In this document: positions 44,974 to 54,174 of the stretch, in pieces | How positions within the stretch are numbered: position 1 is the stretch's first letter | Layout of the letters: every line of letters starts with the position of its first letter | Assembly (NCBI GenBank): GCA_031277685.1 | Contig: JAITLV010000335.1 | Location: 1-64,000 of the forward strand | Direction: 5' to 3' | DNA from: Sphingobacterium sp. | Lineage (GTDB): Bacteria; Bacteroidota; Bacteroidia; Sphingobacteriales; Sphingobacteriaceae | DNA: 64,000 nucleotides | Translations under genes and position numbers: made by a program | Notes under the pieces: generated by a model | Databases searched by the model: none | Told to the model about the DNA's origin: nothing | What the model saw: the letters and a program-made list of their open reading frames with translations, nothing else

Positions 44974-45112
44974 GTTATAAAATATTACTGTTCTATATGG
45001 TAAAAATTCATGCCAGTTTCAGGTAGGCTTCGCAGTTTTGCAGTAGTGAAATAAAGGAAAAATCCTTCGGAAAGTCAGATATTACAATTAAAATAACCGC
45101 AAATATTTATGT

Positions 45113-45149
45113 GTTATAAAATTCAATAATTATGTTATAAAAATCAATA
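45113..45149. promoter_or_regulatory. 21-bp-phased direct repeat between the divergent AraC genes
   Basis: GTTATAAAATTCAATA at 45113 and GTTATAAAAATCAATA at 45134 start exactly 21 bases apart, two helical turns. The same repeat with the same phase lies at 51731 and 57768, upstream of two related AraC genes. AraC-type activators typically bind such tandem half-sites. Confidence 0.6.
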
Positions 45150-45432
45150 TTAAAGGTTAATGATGGAGGATAAATGATATAATATTTTCTTTGTTTTTTT
45201 TGTTTAATTTCATGTTGATTATCAGTGTTTTAATGATTTTTTATTAAGCTGAAAAGCCCTTGATTCATTCTAATATAAGAAGTAAAGCCTTGTTTATTTA
45301 TATAAATTCTATGCATTATTTTTGTTGGATACAATTAGAGTAAAACTGAATAACCAGATTTGAAATGTAGTTTAAAAAGCACATTTAAATAATAAAAAGG
45401 TTGCATAATTAAAGGAAATTAATATTAGAATC

Positions 45433-46260
45433 ATGCTACAAAATTATTCTTTAGAGAGATATGTTGACGGTCAAGAAGACCTGGTTATGTTTTCCAAAGG
45501 ATCAGATTTTCCAGCAGCTGAGGATATTAGCAGAAGCGATTTCTTTAGAATAACACTTGTCATCAAAGGTGGCGGATATCATTTGATTGATAATGTAAAA
45601 TATTTACTCAAACCGAAGCATGTACATTTGGTTTTTCCCGGACAGGAAGATAGCTTTCTTCTGGAAGAGGAAAGCTGTGTATATAGTATATTCATCCACT
45701 ATCATTTTTTTTCATTATTTACGGAGCATTTTAAATTCATTTATTCTTTTCAATCTTGCTTACCTGTTATCTTCCTTAGTGAATTTGGCTTTAAAAATTT
45801 AGTCCATGAGTATAAAGCGATTCGAACTGAATTGGAAAGTTTCAACTGTAGCCTGGAAATTACCAGACTGCATCTAAGTCTTATAAGGGAGATTATTCAC
45901 CGCGAAGCTTTTAAATATCTTAAAGTAAAAGAGAAGAAAAAAAACGCTCTACTTACCAAGTATGTACACTTGGTGGAAACTCATTTTAAAACAGAAAAGC
46001 AAGTTTCTTTTTATGCAGAACAGTTAAATGTGACGGTGGCAAATCTTAATTTGTTATGTAAAAAATATTTGTCATGCACGGCTTCTAAGCTTATTCAGAA
46101 TCGTGTTATTGAAGAAGCTAAACGGATCTTTACCTATGGGAACATGAACGTTAAAGAAGTGGGATTTGACTTGGGGTATGAAGACGCTTCCTATTTCACT
46201 CGTTTTTTTAAGGTGCAAACTGGTATGCTTCCCGTCCAATACATAAATTTATGTTCATAG
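45433..46260 (+). CDS. AraC-family regulator, plus-strand unit
   Basis: 275 residues. N-terminal ligand domain with LVIKGGGYHLIDNVKYLL and VHLVFPGQEDSF (PGQ at 69-71). C-terminal AraC domain: VSFYAEQLNVTVANLNLLCK and MNVKEVGFDLGYEDASYFTR, then FFKVQTGMLPVQYI. It is divergent from the AraC at 44973 over a 459-bp gap that holds a direct-repeat box. Downstream lie a second peptide gene and a second surface lipoprotein, so the two AraC units are roughly mirror images. It likely regulates one or both units. Confidence 0.87.
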   Translation: MLQNYSLERYVDGQEDLVMFSKGSDFPAAEDISRSDFFRITLVIKGGGYHLIDNVKYLLKPKHVHLVFPGQEDSFLLEEESCVYSIFIHYHFFSLFTEHFKFIYSFQSCLPVIFLSEFGFKNLVHEYKAIRTELESFNCSLEITRLHLSLIREIIHREAFKYLKVKEKKKNALLTKYVHLVETHFKTEKQVSFYAEQLNVTVANLNLLCKKYLSCTASKLIQNRVIEEAKRIFTYGNMNVKEVGFDLGYEDASYFTRFFKVQTGMLPVQYINLCS

Positions 46261-46969
46261 AGATTGTTTTCGGGTAACTCTCTATCATTGCATTCCTATA
46301 GTAGTCAGGGTTAGAAATTAAGTAAGAAGCCATCGGCATATTTTTGAAATTAGCTAAACTACTAGGGCCTTACCTTTAATTTTTAGAGTAAATAAAAGTA
46401 CACTTTATAGGTACTTAGAGAAATATTATTCTACTATATATCATTTCGTTTTTTGGAGATTGCGATTCTCTTTTCCGGGCCTAATTTATCGCTTGTCATA
46501 TAATTAAATCACTCTCAAAACAGCAGCAATTTTTTTGCGATTACGTAATCGTACGGAGGAAACAGTTATTTATATGATATTATAGATGTGCGATCACATC
46601 TAACCTGGATGAGATGTTTTACAATGGATTTTCTTTATTCACTTTGTACGGAATTCATTTGTTAAACCTAAAAAAAGACTTCATTACAAGAGATTCAATT
46701 AATCGTCCTGCAAAAAGTAGGATTCGTACCGTTAAACCTATTGTTTTGTCCTGTCTACCACGCGTCTTACTTCTTTATATTTGGGTATAAGATTCTTTTG
46801 GGAAAAGAACAGAAGAAAAATCTCTTTATTCAGATTTAATATTCCCCATAATCCCAAGAGAATATTTAAACAAGTTTTTAAATACTTGCTCGATAGCATT
46901 ATCAACTTCATGTAACAGTTTTCAAGGAGCATTGAAGGCCATTAATGATCGTGTTTAATATTTGAAATT
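46261..46969. other. Long gap before peptide copy 3
   Basis: About 700 bases with no supported gene. Short frames on both strands (for example one near 46612-46764 on the plus strand and one at 46738-46932 on the minus strand) have no recognisable family and overlap each other. The region may carry an untranslated leader for the peptide operon. Confidence 0.3.
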
Positions 46970-47146
46970 ATGGGAAAAGTAGTCAAGAAAAGTAAACTAA
47001 CATATGAACGGCCTTATATTATGACAGAAATCATCCAGATGGAGGGCTGTCTAACGGTAGGCTCGGCGAAAGTGATGTCCAAGAATGTCTCAGGTGGACG
47101 TATAGGGGAGGACGAAAAGAACGTCGACAATTATAAGGATTGTTGA
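46970..47146 (+). CDS. Small GSA-motif peptide, copy 3
   Basis: 58 residues, ATG at 46970 and TGA at 47144-47146. N-terminal half KKSKLTYERPYIMTEIIQME then GCLTVGSA, aligned with ELEQGIAAGSA of the other copies; C-terminal half KVMSKNVSGGRIGEDE and a final DNYKDC. It is the most diverged copy and has two cysteines, one in the motif and one at the very end. It is followed after 23 bases by a frameshifted fourth copy, then by a surface lipoprotein gene. Too short to be found by length-limited gene calling, but the family resemblance supports it. Confidence 0.65.
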   Translation: MGKVVKKSKLTYERPYIMTEIIQMEGCLTVGSAKVMSKNVSGGRIGEDEKNVDNYKDC

Positions 47147-47169
47147 AAGCTTAATGAAATTTCAAAATC

Positions 47170-47257
47170 ATGGAAAAAGATAAGAAAATTGATATACAAT
47201 GCTCCTAGGATTGTGAGCAGTTATTCATTGCTAATAGGTAGGCACAATTGTCTTTAG
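47170..47257 (+). pseudogene. Frameshifted fourth peptide copy
   Basis: ATG at 47170 opens MEKDKKI and soon stops, but the next frame continues as KKIRKLIYNAPRIVSSYSLL. This matches copy 2 (KKKKLEYIAPRIVSTTVELE), so one base was gained or lost in the A-run near 47185. The GSA end and the variable tail are no longer recognisable. It sits where copy 2 sits in the opposite unit, directly before the lipoprotein gene. Confidence 0.55.
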
Positions 47258-47360
47258 AAATGTTTCGTTAGAAAAGGACTTGATTAAGGGATTATGTCAA
47301 ACAGTCTATATGATCGACAAAAAAGGATAATTATTGAATATTAAAACTAAAATTATACTC

Positions 47361-49013
47361 ATGCAAAAATTTTCTAAAATAGTTAGGATCCCAATAGTAC
47401 TTATTGCTATAGCGCTTATTTTCGGTTGTAAGAAAGAGACCACTAAGGATACTCCAGGAAAAAGTGCCATTAAAGTTTCAGTTAATGGTTCAAGTTATGA
47501 AAATGACGAAATTAAGGGACTGGTCAATGCTAAGGCGGTCAAGGATGAAAGTGGAATGCTGAAAACTCAAATAAACGCAATTCCTATGGATGAAAATTTC
47601 ACATTAACAATGGAATTGGTACCTGCTAATAAAAGAGTGTATAATGTCGCAAAAGCGTCTTCAGATGTAGTTAAGAAAGCTGCTGTTGAGGATGATGTGG
47701 CGGCAAATGTTAAATATAAAGTGGCGGTGTTTGATAATAATGGTACATACGTTACTGAAAGGGACTATGTACGGGGACAGGAAACTAATACCGCAGAATT
47801 ATTATTAAATGACGGTGAAAATTATACCTTTATTGCGTATTCCATTAATAGTACAAACGAAAATCCGGAGATCACCTATAGCGACCCTGCCAATAAATCG
47901 CTTTCAACATCGTCTATAGAATCTTTAGATGGAAAAACAAATTTTATGTATTTCCGTAAAGATATGACGCTTACTTCTGGAAATGAAAATTACTTGGCGA
48001 TCGTATTTCAGCACAAATTTAGTCAGATTATTACTGTTATAGACGCATCCGCAACTGGTAAGAATGTTGTAGAGGTCGAAGCTTCATTCAGTTCCCATTT
48101 TCCAAACGCAGATATTAAGTTATCAGATGCAGCAATTACACGTTCTGGTGCAGAAGAAAATGTTGACATTAATTTCGAGGGCCTAAATTCTCCTACTGCT
48201 ACTGGGACTATTAATTTAAATGGAAATACAACAGCTGCTACCCTGAACATTACGAAGATGACCATAGGTACCTTAACTAGAACTGATTTGGCACCTTTTA
48301 CCGGACTAAGTATTAGTCCGGGAGTACAATATCATCTTAATATAACTTTAACTCCAAATGACGTTAATCTGATTCACAACGGTCAAAAGGCGGTTAAGAT
48401 TGATGGCAATATATGGATGCGTCATAATCTTGGAGCTGACACAAATTCAGATCCCGACCAGGCTCCTTCCCCGGTAGACCGTATAGGAAATTATTACCAG
48501 TTTGGTAGGCCTACAGTTGTTGCTACATATAATACGGGTACGGGCACTATACCTGGGTGGAATACAAGCAAGGCTCCCAATGGGTCATGGAATAGTGGAA
48601 CAGAAACCGCACCTGTTAAAACTTCAAATGACCCTTGCCCAAGCGGATATAGAATTCCTACGAGAGCTGAAGTTCAAAATCTCATAGATCATACTAACGC
48701 AAGCAATATTGGCACATGGACTAACAATAGTTCAGCTAATACTACGGGGGCTGCAAAAGTTTTGACAAGCAAAATTAATCCGCAGGTTAAACTTACTTTT
48801 CCTATAGCAGGATACCGAGCAGCGGACGACGGGCAACTTTATTGGCGTGGAGGAAGTGCTGCATATTGGACCTCATCAGTAACCGATACTGAAAATACAC
48901 GGTTAGCGATTGCTCAAAATAGTGTTACCGTTGCTACGGGGAATGGTAACCAACCAGCAAATGTTAGCAAAACATCTGGGTATCCAATTCGTTGTATTGC
49001 GGTTCAAAATTAA
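47361..49013 (+). CDS. Fimbrillin-like / FISUMP surface lipoprotein, plus-strand unit
   Basis: 550 residues from the ATG at 47361 (MQKFSKIVRIPIVLIAIALI, lipobox Cys23); a TTG further upstream is unlikely. N-terminal part has fimbrillin-like beta-sandwich features (NDGENYTFIAYSINSTNENP, GNENYLAIVFQHKFSQIITV). The C-terminal third is a FISUMP-type domain: DGNIWMRHNLGADTNSDPDQ, GNYYQFGRPTV, NDPCPSGYRIPTRAEVQNLI and a final GYPIRCIAVQN. It has the same domain order as the protein at 41836 but low overall identity, so the two units are old duplicates or swapped cargo. Likely an adhesin or fimbrial tip component. Confidence 0.72.
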   Translation: MQKFSKIVRIPIVLIAIALIFGCKKETTKDTPGKSAIKVSVNGSSYENDEIKGLVNAKAVKDESGMLKTQINAIPMDENFTLTMELVPANKRVYNVAKASSDVVKKAAVEDDVAANVKYKVAVFDNNGTYVTERDYVRGQETNTAELLLNDGENYTFIAYSINSTNENPEITYSDPANKSLSTSSIESLDGKTNFMYFRKDMTLTSGNENYLAIVFQHKFSQIITVIDASATGKNVVEVEASFSSHFPNADIKLSDAAITRSGAEENVDINFEGLNSPTATGTINLNGNTTAATLNITKMTIGTLTRTDLAPFTGLSISPGVQYHLNITLTPNDVNLIHNGQKAVKIDGNIWMRHNLGADTNSDPDQAPSPVDRIGNYYQFGRPTVVATYNTGTGTIPGWNTSKAPNGSWNSGTETAPVKTSNDPCPSGYRIPTRAEVQNLIDHTNASNIGTWTNNSSANTTGAAKVLTSKINPQVKLTFPIAGYRAADDGQLYWRGGSAAYWTSSVTDTENTRLAIAQNSVTVATGNGNQPANVSKTSGYPIRCIAVQN

Positions 49014-49138
49014 TGGGCTTTCATAGTATTTGTATTATGAACATAGACTTTTTTGCGCATGTACAATAAACCCGAATTCTTGAAAATTACCATCTCAATA
49101 TAGCGTTCTTATTATTTGGTTTTTTATTTAATGGATGG

Positions 49139-49185
49139 ACCTGAGTACCTGTTTTTTGGATAGACAGGGCTCAGGTTATTTAAAA
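49139..49185 (+). terminator. Hairpin after the plus-strand lipoprotein
   Basis: ACCTGAG and CTCAGGT (7 bp) with inner CCTGT/ACAGG (5 bp) and a small bulge, followed by TATTTAAAATTT. Probable terminator of the peptide-lipoprotein transcript, 126 bases past its stop. Confidence 0.5.
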
Positions 49186-49683
49186 TTTGATACTGTTCAT
49201 AAGCTCGCTTAAAATTACTTTTTAAAGAAACTGTAATATATATCCGTTGAGATCGCGGGATTTTTTGTGCATTGATAATATTTGTCCCTTGGGTATCAAT
49301 AGTACCTTTCCTATAGTAATCCTTTTAATTTCTATTTTACCGGGTGGCATAACTCTCACGGGTGACTATTGTGCTGTAATATAATTTCGTTTTTATAGCA
49401 CTCATTGATAGATTATTATTCTTTGAATAGGAAATCTGCTAATTCATAGATCTGAACAGAATTATCTTGCTGCCTTTTTTATCTGCATTATATTCTATAA
49501 TGGTTTTTTTAGAAAGATCAAAGCTGATTTCGGTGTATTTTTCTTATGTAAGAAGTTTAATATTTTATTCCGGATAAAGAAACTATTTAAGAGTGGATGG
49601 CTCTCATTGATTTCAATGCTAAAGCAATTCCACTCTTAGCAATCCTATAAAGGTTACCAGGAAACCCTTATATAGGATCAAGT
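49186..49683. other. Gap with possible relic
   Basis: No intact gene. The minus strand near 49440-49545 reads EKYTEISFDLSKKTIIEYNA then DKKGSKIILFRSMN and a stop, which may be part of a lost gene; no family assigned. Confidence 0.25.
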
Positions 49684-50574
49684 TTATGCTTCTGAGCTAC
49701 TGTTAGCTAGTGAGGCTATAACCAATAGAGTGAAGATAAAATAATATACCAGATTGGACGAACCAGGAAAATTAAATAGGATGGTAAGCCCGAAACAGAG
49801 CATCATAAATGTAAGGCATGTTGTTATTAATGCGAATTTTAACCAAGGTTTTTCCTTCGAGGAGCTAAATTCCCCTTTGAATATACTGATAACCAACAAT
49901 AAGGGAACCAGCGATTCGAGTAGCCCAAGTAGCATTATCATCAGAGGAACGCCGCCCGGTAAAGCATCAACGAAACTACCTGCGAACATTCCCTGATATT
50001 TATTGATTACTTTATCGTAAGTAACAATTTTTGCCCAGCCAGGTAACCCCATTGTGTACGCGAAAGTGAGATAAATCGGTAAAAGCTTGAGATTGGACAA
50101 TATAGCCGGTGTTCTATACTGCGATAGTTTTTCTAGACTAAGATATAATATATATAATAGCATGGTGAAATAAAAGATGTTGGCTGCACCCTGTTGATTT
50201 GAAATCCCCCGTATTAGTCCTCCGTAGATAGACATTGCGGACATTGAAATGAAAACCGCCCATTTCATCAACTTCAATTCTCTTTTTTGGTTGATTGGCT
50301 CAATTAATAAAAACGAAAGAAAGAATGTTACCGAGGTTATTCCTAATAGTATACCTACACAGCGCATAGCTATCTCTTGAAAGATAGTAATATTTGAAAT
50401 AGGCTCTTTTGAATAGATATTCAAATACATTAAGAGTTCAGAACCGTCGCCCAAAAGCATCTTACTCCCATGGAATAGAAAGAAAAAGCACAATAAGACT
50501 GAAGCCAAAAGACTGGCGACCTTTAGAGGGGATAAAACGAAACCCACGATTTTAATTTTTAAAGTTTTTATCAT
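49684..50574 (-). CDS. Polytopic inner-membrane protein, uncharacterised
   Basis: 296 residues with about seven to eight hydrophobic helices (for example VASLLASVLLCFFFLFHGSK, FFLSFLLI, FYFTMLLYILYLSL, LMIMLLGLLESLVPLLLVIS, LVYYFIFTLLVIASL). A central LPGWAKIVTYDKVINKYQGM stretch recalls DoxX-like membrane proteins, but I would not assign that family firmly. It lies 90 bases downstream of the CBS-kinase gene on the same strand, so the two may be cotranscribed. Function unknown. Confidence 0.6.
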   Translation of the reverse strand: MIKTLKIKIVGFVLSPLKVASLLASVLLCFFFLFHGSKMLLGDGSELLMYLNIYSKEPISNITIFQEIAMRCVGILLGITSVTFFLSFLLIEPINQKRELKLMKWAVFISMSAMSIYGGLIRGISNQQGAANIFYFTMLLYILYLSLEKLSQYRTPAILSNLKLLPIYLTFAYTMGLPGWAKIVTYDKVINKYQGMFAGSFVDALPGGVPLMIMLLGLLESLVPLLLVISIFKGEFSSSKEKPWLKFALITTCLTFMMLCFGLTILFNFPGSSNLVYYFIFTLLVIASLANSSSEA

Positions 50575-50664
50575 TTTCAGAAGTTTTAGTTTGACATCTT
50601 TAAATAGAAGTATATGTTATTGACCTACTTCAGCAGGTTGGATTCTCTATTTAGAATGAGAAAT

Positions 50665-51681
50665 TTAGATTTTTATATAGAAAGATGTGCCTTGGTTTTC
50701 TGAAGAATCGAATTGTATTTCGCCTCCATGTTGTTCTACGCATTTCTTGCTAAAAAATAGCCCAAGACCAGTTGACAATTCACCATCCGATTCAGATCGT
50801 CCAGTACTGTTGAACCGTTCTTTTGATATTCCTATACCAGTGTCCTTTATCTCAAGAATCCATCTATTATCCACGTTTAAACTCCTTATCTCAACAAGGT
50901 TTAATGAAAAGGAAAACTTAATGGAGTTGCTGATAACATTCTGAACAGCCCGCTTGAATTGCTTTCTGTCAATATCTCTGTAAATCTTCTCATTAGAAAT
51001 GTCCAGTTTTACATTGCCCCCTTTTTGGTAAAACAGTCCTTTCTGCTCAACAATACATTCGTATAGAAAAGTATTCATTTCTGTTCTTTGTTTTTTTAAC
51101 GACTTAAAGTCAGCTGTTTCTATGTATAATAGTTCATCCACTATGGCAAGCGCGTGATTGCAGGAAGAATGACAAATTTCCATTATTTGTGTTTTATCAA
51201 TGGAATCATGGTCTTTAAGCAAATGTATACAACCATTTATATTACTGATGGGATTTCGGAGGTCATGGATGACTTTTTGATAATATTCCTGTTTATCCAA
51301 AAGCGAATTGGCTAACCATACACTTAAATTTCTTAATGAGATAACTCCAATGAAATCATTGCTTTCAAATACAGGCAAAAAATCTTTATGGGAGATCTGC
51401 ATGAGATTTAGTACCATGTGTGGTGAATGGTTAGAAAGAACCTTACATTGAAAACTAGCGAAATCAAAAAGACTTTTTTTTTGAGGATTCTGATTCAAAT
51501 CGTTTAGTGTGATAATTCCGACAGGAACTTCATTATTTAGTACAACAAGGTACTCATGATTCTTTAATTGTTGGTAAACTTGACTTATATTCTCCAAGGT
51601 AGAAACGGTGATATAATTTCGGTCGATCAGATTATTGATCCTATTTGGCGTTAATTTGTTATAGTATCTTAATAGTTCCAT
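50665..51681 (-). CDS. Soluble histidine kinase with paired CBS domains
   Basis: 338 residues. Two CBS motifs fill the N-terminus (about 12-62, NNLIDRNYITVSTLENISQV and VPVGIITLNDL; about 75-122, VLSNHSPHMV and DFIGVISLRNL). A HisKA domain follows with the phospho-acceptor His139 (IHDLRNPISN), then the ATPase domain: N-box around 248-252, DTGIGIS at 280-286 and GLGLFFSKK at 305-313. No membrane segment, so it is a cytoplasmic kinase that probably senses adenine nucleotides or a similar ligand through CBS. No response regulator gene is adjacent. A direct-repeat box lies 50 bases upstream. Confidence 0.85.
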   Translation of the reverse strand: MELLRYYNKLTPNRINNLIDRNYITVSTLENISQVYQQLKNHEYLVVLNNEVPVGIITLNDLNQNPQKKSLFDFASFQCKVLSNHSPHMVLNLMQISHKDFLPVFESNDFIGVISLRNLSVWLANSLLDKQEYYQKVIHDLRNPISNINGCIHLLKDHDSIDKTQIMEICHSSCNHALAIVDELLYIETADFKSLKKQRTEMNTFLYECIVEQKGLFYQKGGNVKLDISNEKIYRDIDRKQFKRAVQNVISNSIKFSFSLNLVEIRSLNVDNRWILEIKDTGIGISKERFNSTGRSESDGELSTGLGLFFSKKCVEQHGGEIQFDSSENQGTSFYIKI

Positions 51682-51730
51682 ATTTTACTTAGGTAGTATC
51701 GCAAAGTAACTCATTAAGGTTAATAATATT

Positions 51731-51767
51731 GTTCTAAAAATCAATAAAATAGTTGTAAAAATCATTG
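51731..51767. promoter_or_regulatory. 21-bp-phased direct repeat between CBS-kinase and AraC genes
   Basis: GTTCTAAAAATCAATA at 51731 and GTTGTAAAAATCATTG at 51752, again 21 bases apart. Same box as at 45113 and 57768. It is 50 bases before the kinase start and 361 before the AraC start, so the kinase may also be a target. Confidence 0.6.
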
Positions 51768-52127
51768 AACTTTTAATGGTTGAAATTATGTTATCCCGGT
51801 GGTATGGATGTTATTATTTTTATTTTGATACTCATGGTGGTTTTTATTTTTAAAAACTTTATAGTGTTAGTATACAGTGTTTTATTTTTGTATTTGAAGC
51901 TGGTTAACAGTCGGGAATTTAGTGTGGGATTCCCCTGAGATAGATAAATAAACGCTACTTTAAACCTGTATTTAGGCTGTAATTTGACTATTTGACTTTT
52001 CTTGGTTGCCTATATATTATTTCTATATTTAAGTAGCGAAACCACGAACAAGGTATATGCTAATTACCCCGCATTGATGTGAAGGTATTGTTATGGATGG
52101 ACATAAAAATATGTATTTTACTAGTAT

Positions 52128-52994
52128 ATGAGAATAACTGATAACGGACCTTATTTCCGCAATTCACTTCCTGAAAGGAAGAGAATTTTAAGTGAAATTC
52201 TTTATCTACATTTAGAACGTACATTAAGTGAATCTCTACCGTTTGCTAGTGGTTACTGTGTGTTTTTTTTGTTTGAGAATGGATACGGTTCACAACTGAT
52301 CGATGAAGCTGAATATGAGATTAAACCGAAACAATTGCATATACTTTATCCCGGACAATTCCATGGACTTAAAATTCGGTCCTCAGCGTCCGTTCACCTT
52401 CTCCTTATTTCTAAATACTTGATGAGTTATGTAGAAGATATTCTAGGTTATTCAGAAGAACTATTCAGGAAGAACCCCGTTATACAGTTGTCTAAAGTAG
52501 GTTTTGGACAAGTATTAATTGAATTCAAGAATATTAGAGATGAGATAAAAGATATGAATGGAGAAAGAGAGATCATGTTCTCTCGTTTAAAGATATTGGC
52601 CCTGCTTATAAATAAAGAAGCCTCCAAAGTTATGCCTTTTGATATTACCGTGTATTTAAATCCCATTCTGAAGGAATTTAAAGATCTGGTATATTCCCAT
52701 TATCGTACAGAAAGGCAAGTAAAGTTTTACGCAAGAAAATTAGGTATTACGCCGAATTATCTAAATGTTTTGGTTCGAAAACATTTTGGCATAACTGCAA
52801 CGTCATTTATTTATAAAGAAGTGATAAATGAAATTAAAAGGCAGTTATTAACCTCAAAAAAGCGGATACCTGAAATTGTTATGGAAATGAGATTTTCTGA
52901 TCTCTCTACTTTCTCTACTTTTTTCAAAGTACATGCCGGATGTTCTCCAAGAGCATTTATTGCCAAAATGAAAGAAAAGAGAGATATTATTTAA
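52128..52994 (+). CDS. AraC-family regulator, third paralogue
   Basis: 288 residues. N-terminal domain: FFLFENGYGSQLIDEAEYEI and HILYPGQFHGLK (PGQ at 75-77). C-terminal domain: VKFYARKLGITPNYLNVLVR and RIPEIVMEMRFSDLSTFSTF, then KVHAGCSPRAFI. The second recognition helix is unusual (MRFSDLSTFSTF in place of LGFxxxxxFSR), so it may bind a variant site. Divergent from the CBS-kinase gene, with the shared repeat box in between. Confidence 0.85.
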   Translation: MRITDNGPYFRNSLPERKRILSEILYLHLERTLSESLPFASGYCVFFLFENGYGSQLIDEAEYEIKPKQLHILYPGQFHGLKIRSSASVHLLLISKYLMSYVEDILGYSEELFRKNPVIQLSKVGFGQVLIEFKNIRDEIKDMNGEREIMFSRLKILALLINKEASKVMPFDITVYLNPILKEFKDLVYSHYRTERQVKFYARKLGITPNYLNVLVRKHFGITATSFIYKEVINEIKRQLLTSKKRIPEIVMEMRFSDLSTFSTFFKVHAGCSPRAFIAKMKEKRDII

Positions 52995-53052
52995 CGGTCT
53001 TTGCGAGTCAAATTGGGTATATCTTATTTGATGTTGGTTACTCAGCTGAGGG

Positions 53053-53967
53053 TTAACCATCCAAGATGATTTCCACGGAAGTATTCTGGTAGCTTTTCTT
53101 TAATATAGTTTCGGCTTGATGCTTGAAAACCTTGGTCTCATCAGCCTGAAAGTAGTGATCAGTAACAGTTATATACACTAAAACGAGTATTAAACTACCT
53201 GTTTTTGTAATATAAATATTTTTTATCCCAAAACTCTCATGGGGAATCTCTTGCACGGTATCATGTATATATCCCCATTCATTGTCAGACTGAAGCTGTC
53301 CTCCAGCAAGTTCAACAAAATTATGTTTAATAATATGTAAAGGTTCCTTTATCATCACTGCCTCAAAAATAAGCACAACAAGGGAATCTCCAATATATTG
53401 GAGGAAGGTCAATTCAGGAAAGCTTTTACCCAAATAGACCATTAATAATAATGATCCTCCACCAAAAAAAGAGAGATAGCCGTCAATCAAAGCGGCTTTT
53501 GTATCTGTTGTCAGCATAGTACTGCTGTATCCTGTTTTTTTATTGGAATTTTTATAGTAAAATGCCAATCCAAAACTTAAGATAACAGATAAAATTACCA
53601 TCGAAACTATTGGACTTGTATCCACTTCATGGATTTTCCCTTTAACAAAATAATCATAAATTTTGACGCTATTTTCCCAGAGCGCGGCGGTCAGTATACC
53701 GAGGATAAGTATGCCCTTAATCAGTGCATACAGCGATTCATAGATAAACTGTCCCCATGGAAACGTTTCCGTTTTGCGGCTACGGATACGCACGACGTAA
53801 TATCCTATAAAACTTGCCAATGCATTTACTATATTATAGTTCCCGTCTAATAGCATGGCCTCCGAATTGGAACGATAAAATGTATACCACCCAAATACAC
53901 CTAAAATCAGGTAAATGGTAGCACCTACTAATAATGCCTTACGTTCTATGATCGCTTGCTGTTCCAT
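53053..53967 (-). CDS. Divergent cation diffusion facilitator (CDF) family transporter
   Basis: 304 residues, about six membrane helices and a C-terminal cytoplasmic domain. Family marks: LLDGNYNIVNALASFIGYYV in helix 2, FPWGQFIYESLYALIKG, and TDTKAALIDGYLSFFGGGSL in helix 5. CDF proteins normally bind metal with HxxxD or DxxxD pairs in helices 2 and 5. Here helix 2 has Asp followed four residues later by Asn, and helix 5 lacks the His (Ala four residues before Asp). It may carry another ion or have lost transport. Stands alone on the minus strand, convergent with the AraC gene. Confidence 0.72.
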   Translation of the reverse strand: MEQQAIIERKALLVGATIYLILGVFGWYTFYRSNSEAMLLDGNYNIVNALASFIGYYVVRIRSRKTETFPWGQFIYESLYALIKGILILGILTAALWENSVKIYDYFVKGKIHEVDTSPIVSMVILSVILSFGLAFYYKNSNKKTGYSSTMLTTDTKAALIDGYLSFFGGGSLLLMVYLGKSFPELTFLQYIGDSLVVLIFEAVMIKEPLHIIKHNFVELAGGQLQSDNEWGYIHDTVQEIPHESFGIKNIYITKTGSLILVLVYITVTDHYFQADETKVFKHQAETILKKSYQNTSVEIILDG

Positions 53968-54174
53968 ATATTTTTTGTTTATAAAGGATGGCGTAAGAAC
54001 CTCCTTCCCGGTTTAATATTGCTCAACTCCTTCCAATATTATCCATAAATCCAACCAGCACTAATTTAGTGTAAAATAGGAAAGTATATGTTTCCTGATC
54101 TATCTAATATATTTGGAATATTATTTTGGTATGGGTATTACTTAGTTACTATGACCTTGTTCTGATCTTATATA

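Noticed and set aside
46738..46932. Minus-strand ORF of 64 codons in the gap before peptide copy 3
   Set aside because: No signal, membrane pattern or family, and it overlaps another equally anonymous frame on the plus strand; treated as chance.
41836..49013. Possible composite transposon formed by the mirror-image units
   Set aside because: No transposase, terminal inverted repeat or long DNA-level identity between the two halves; only gene families are mirrored.
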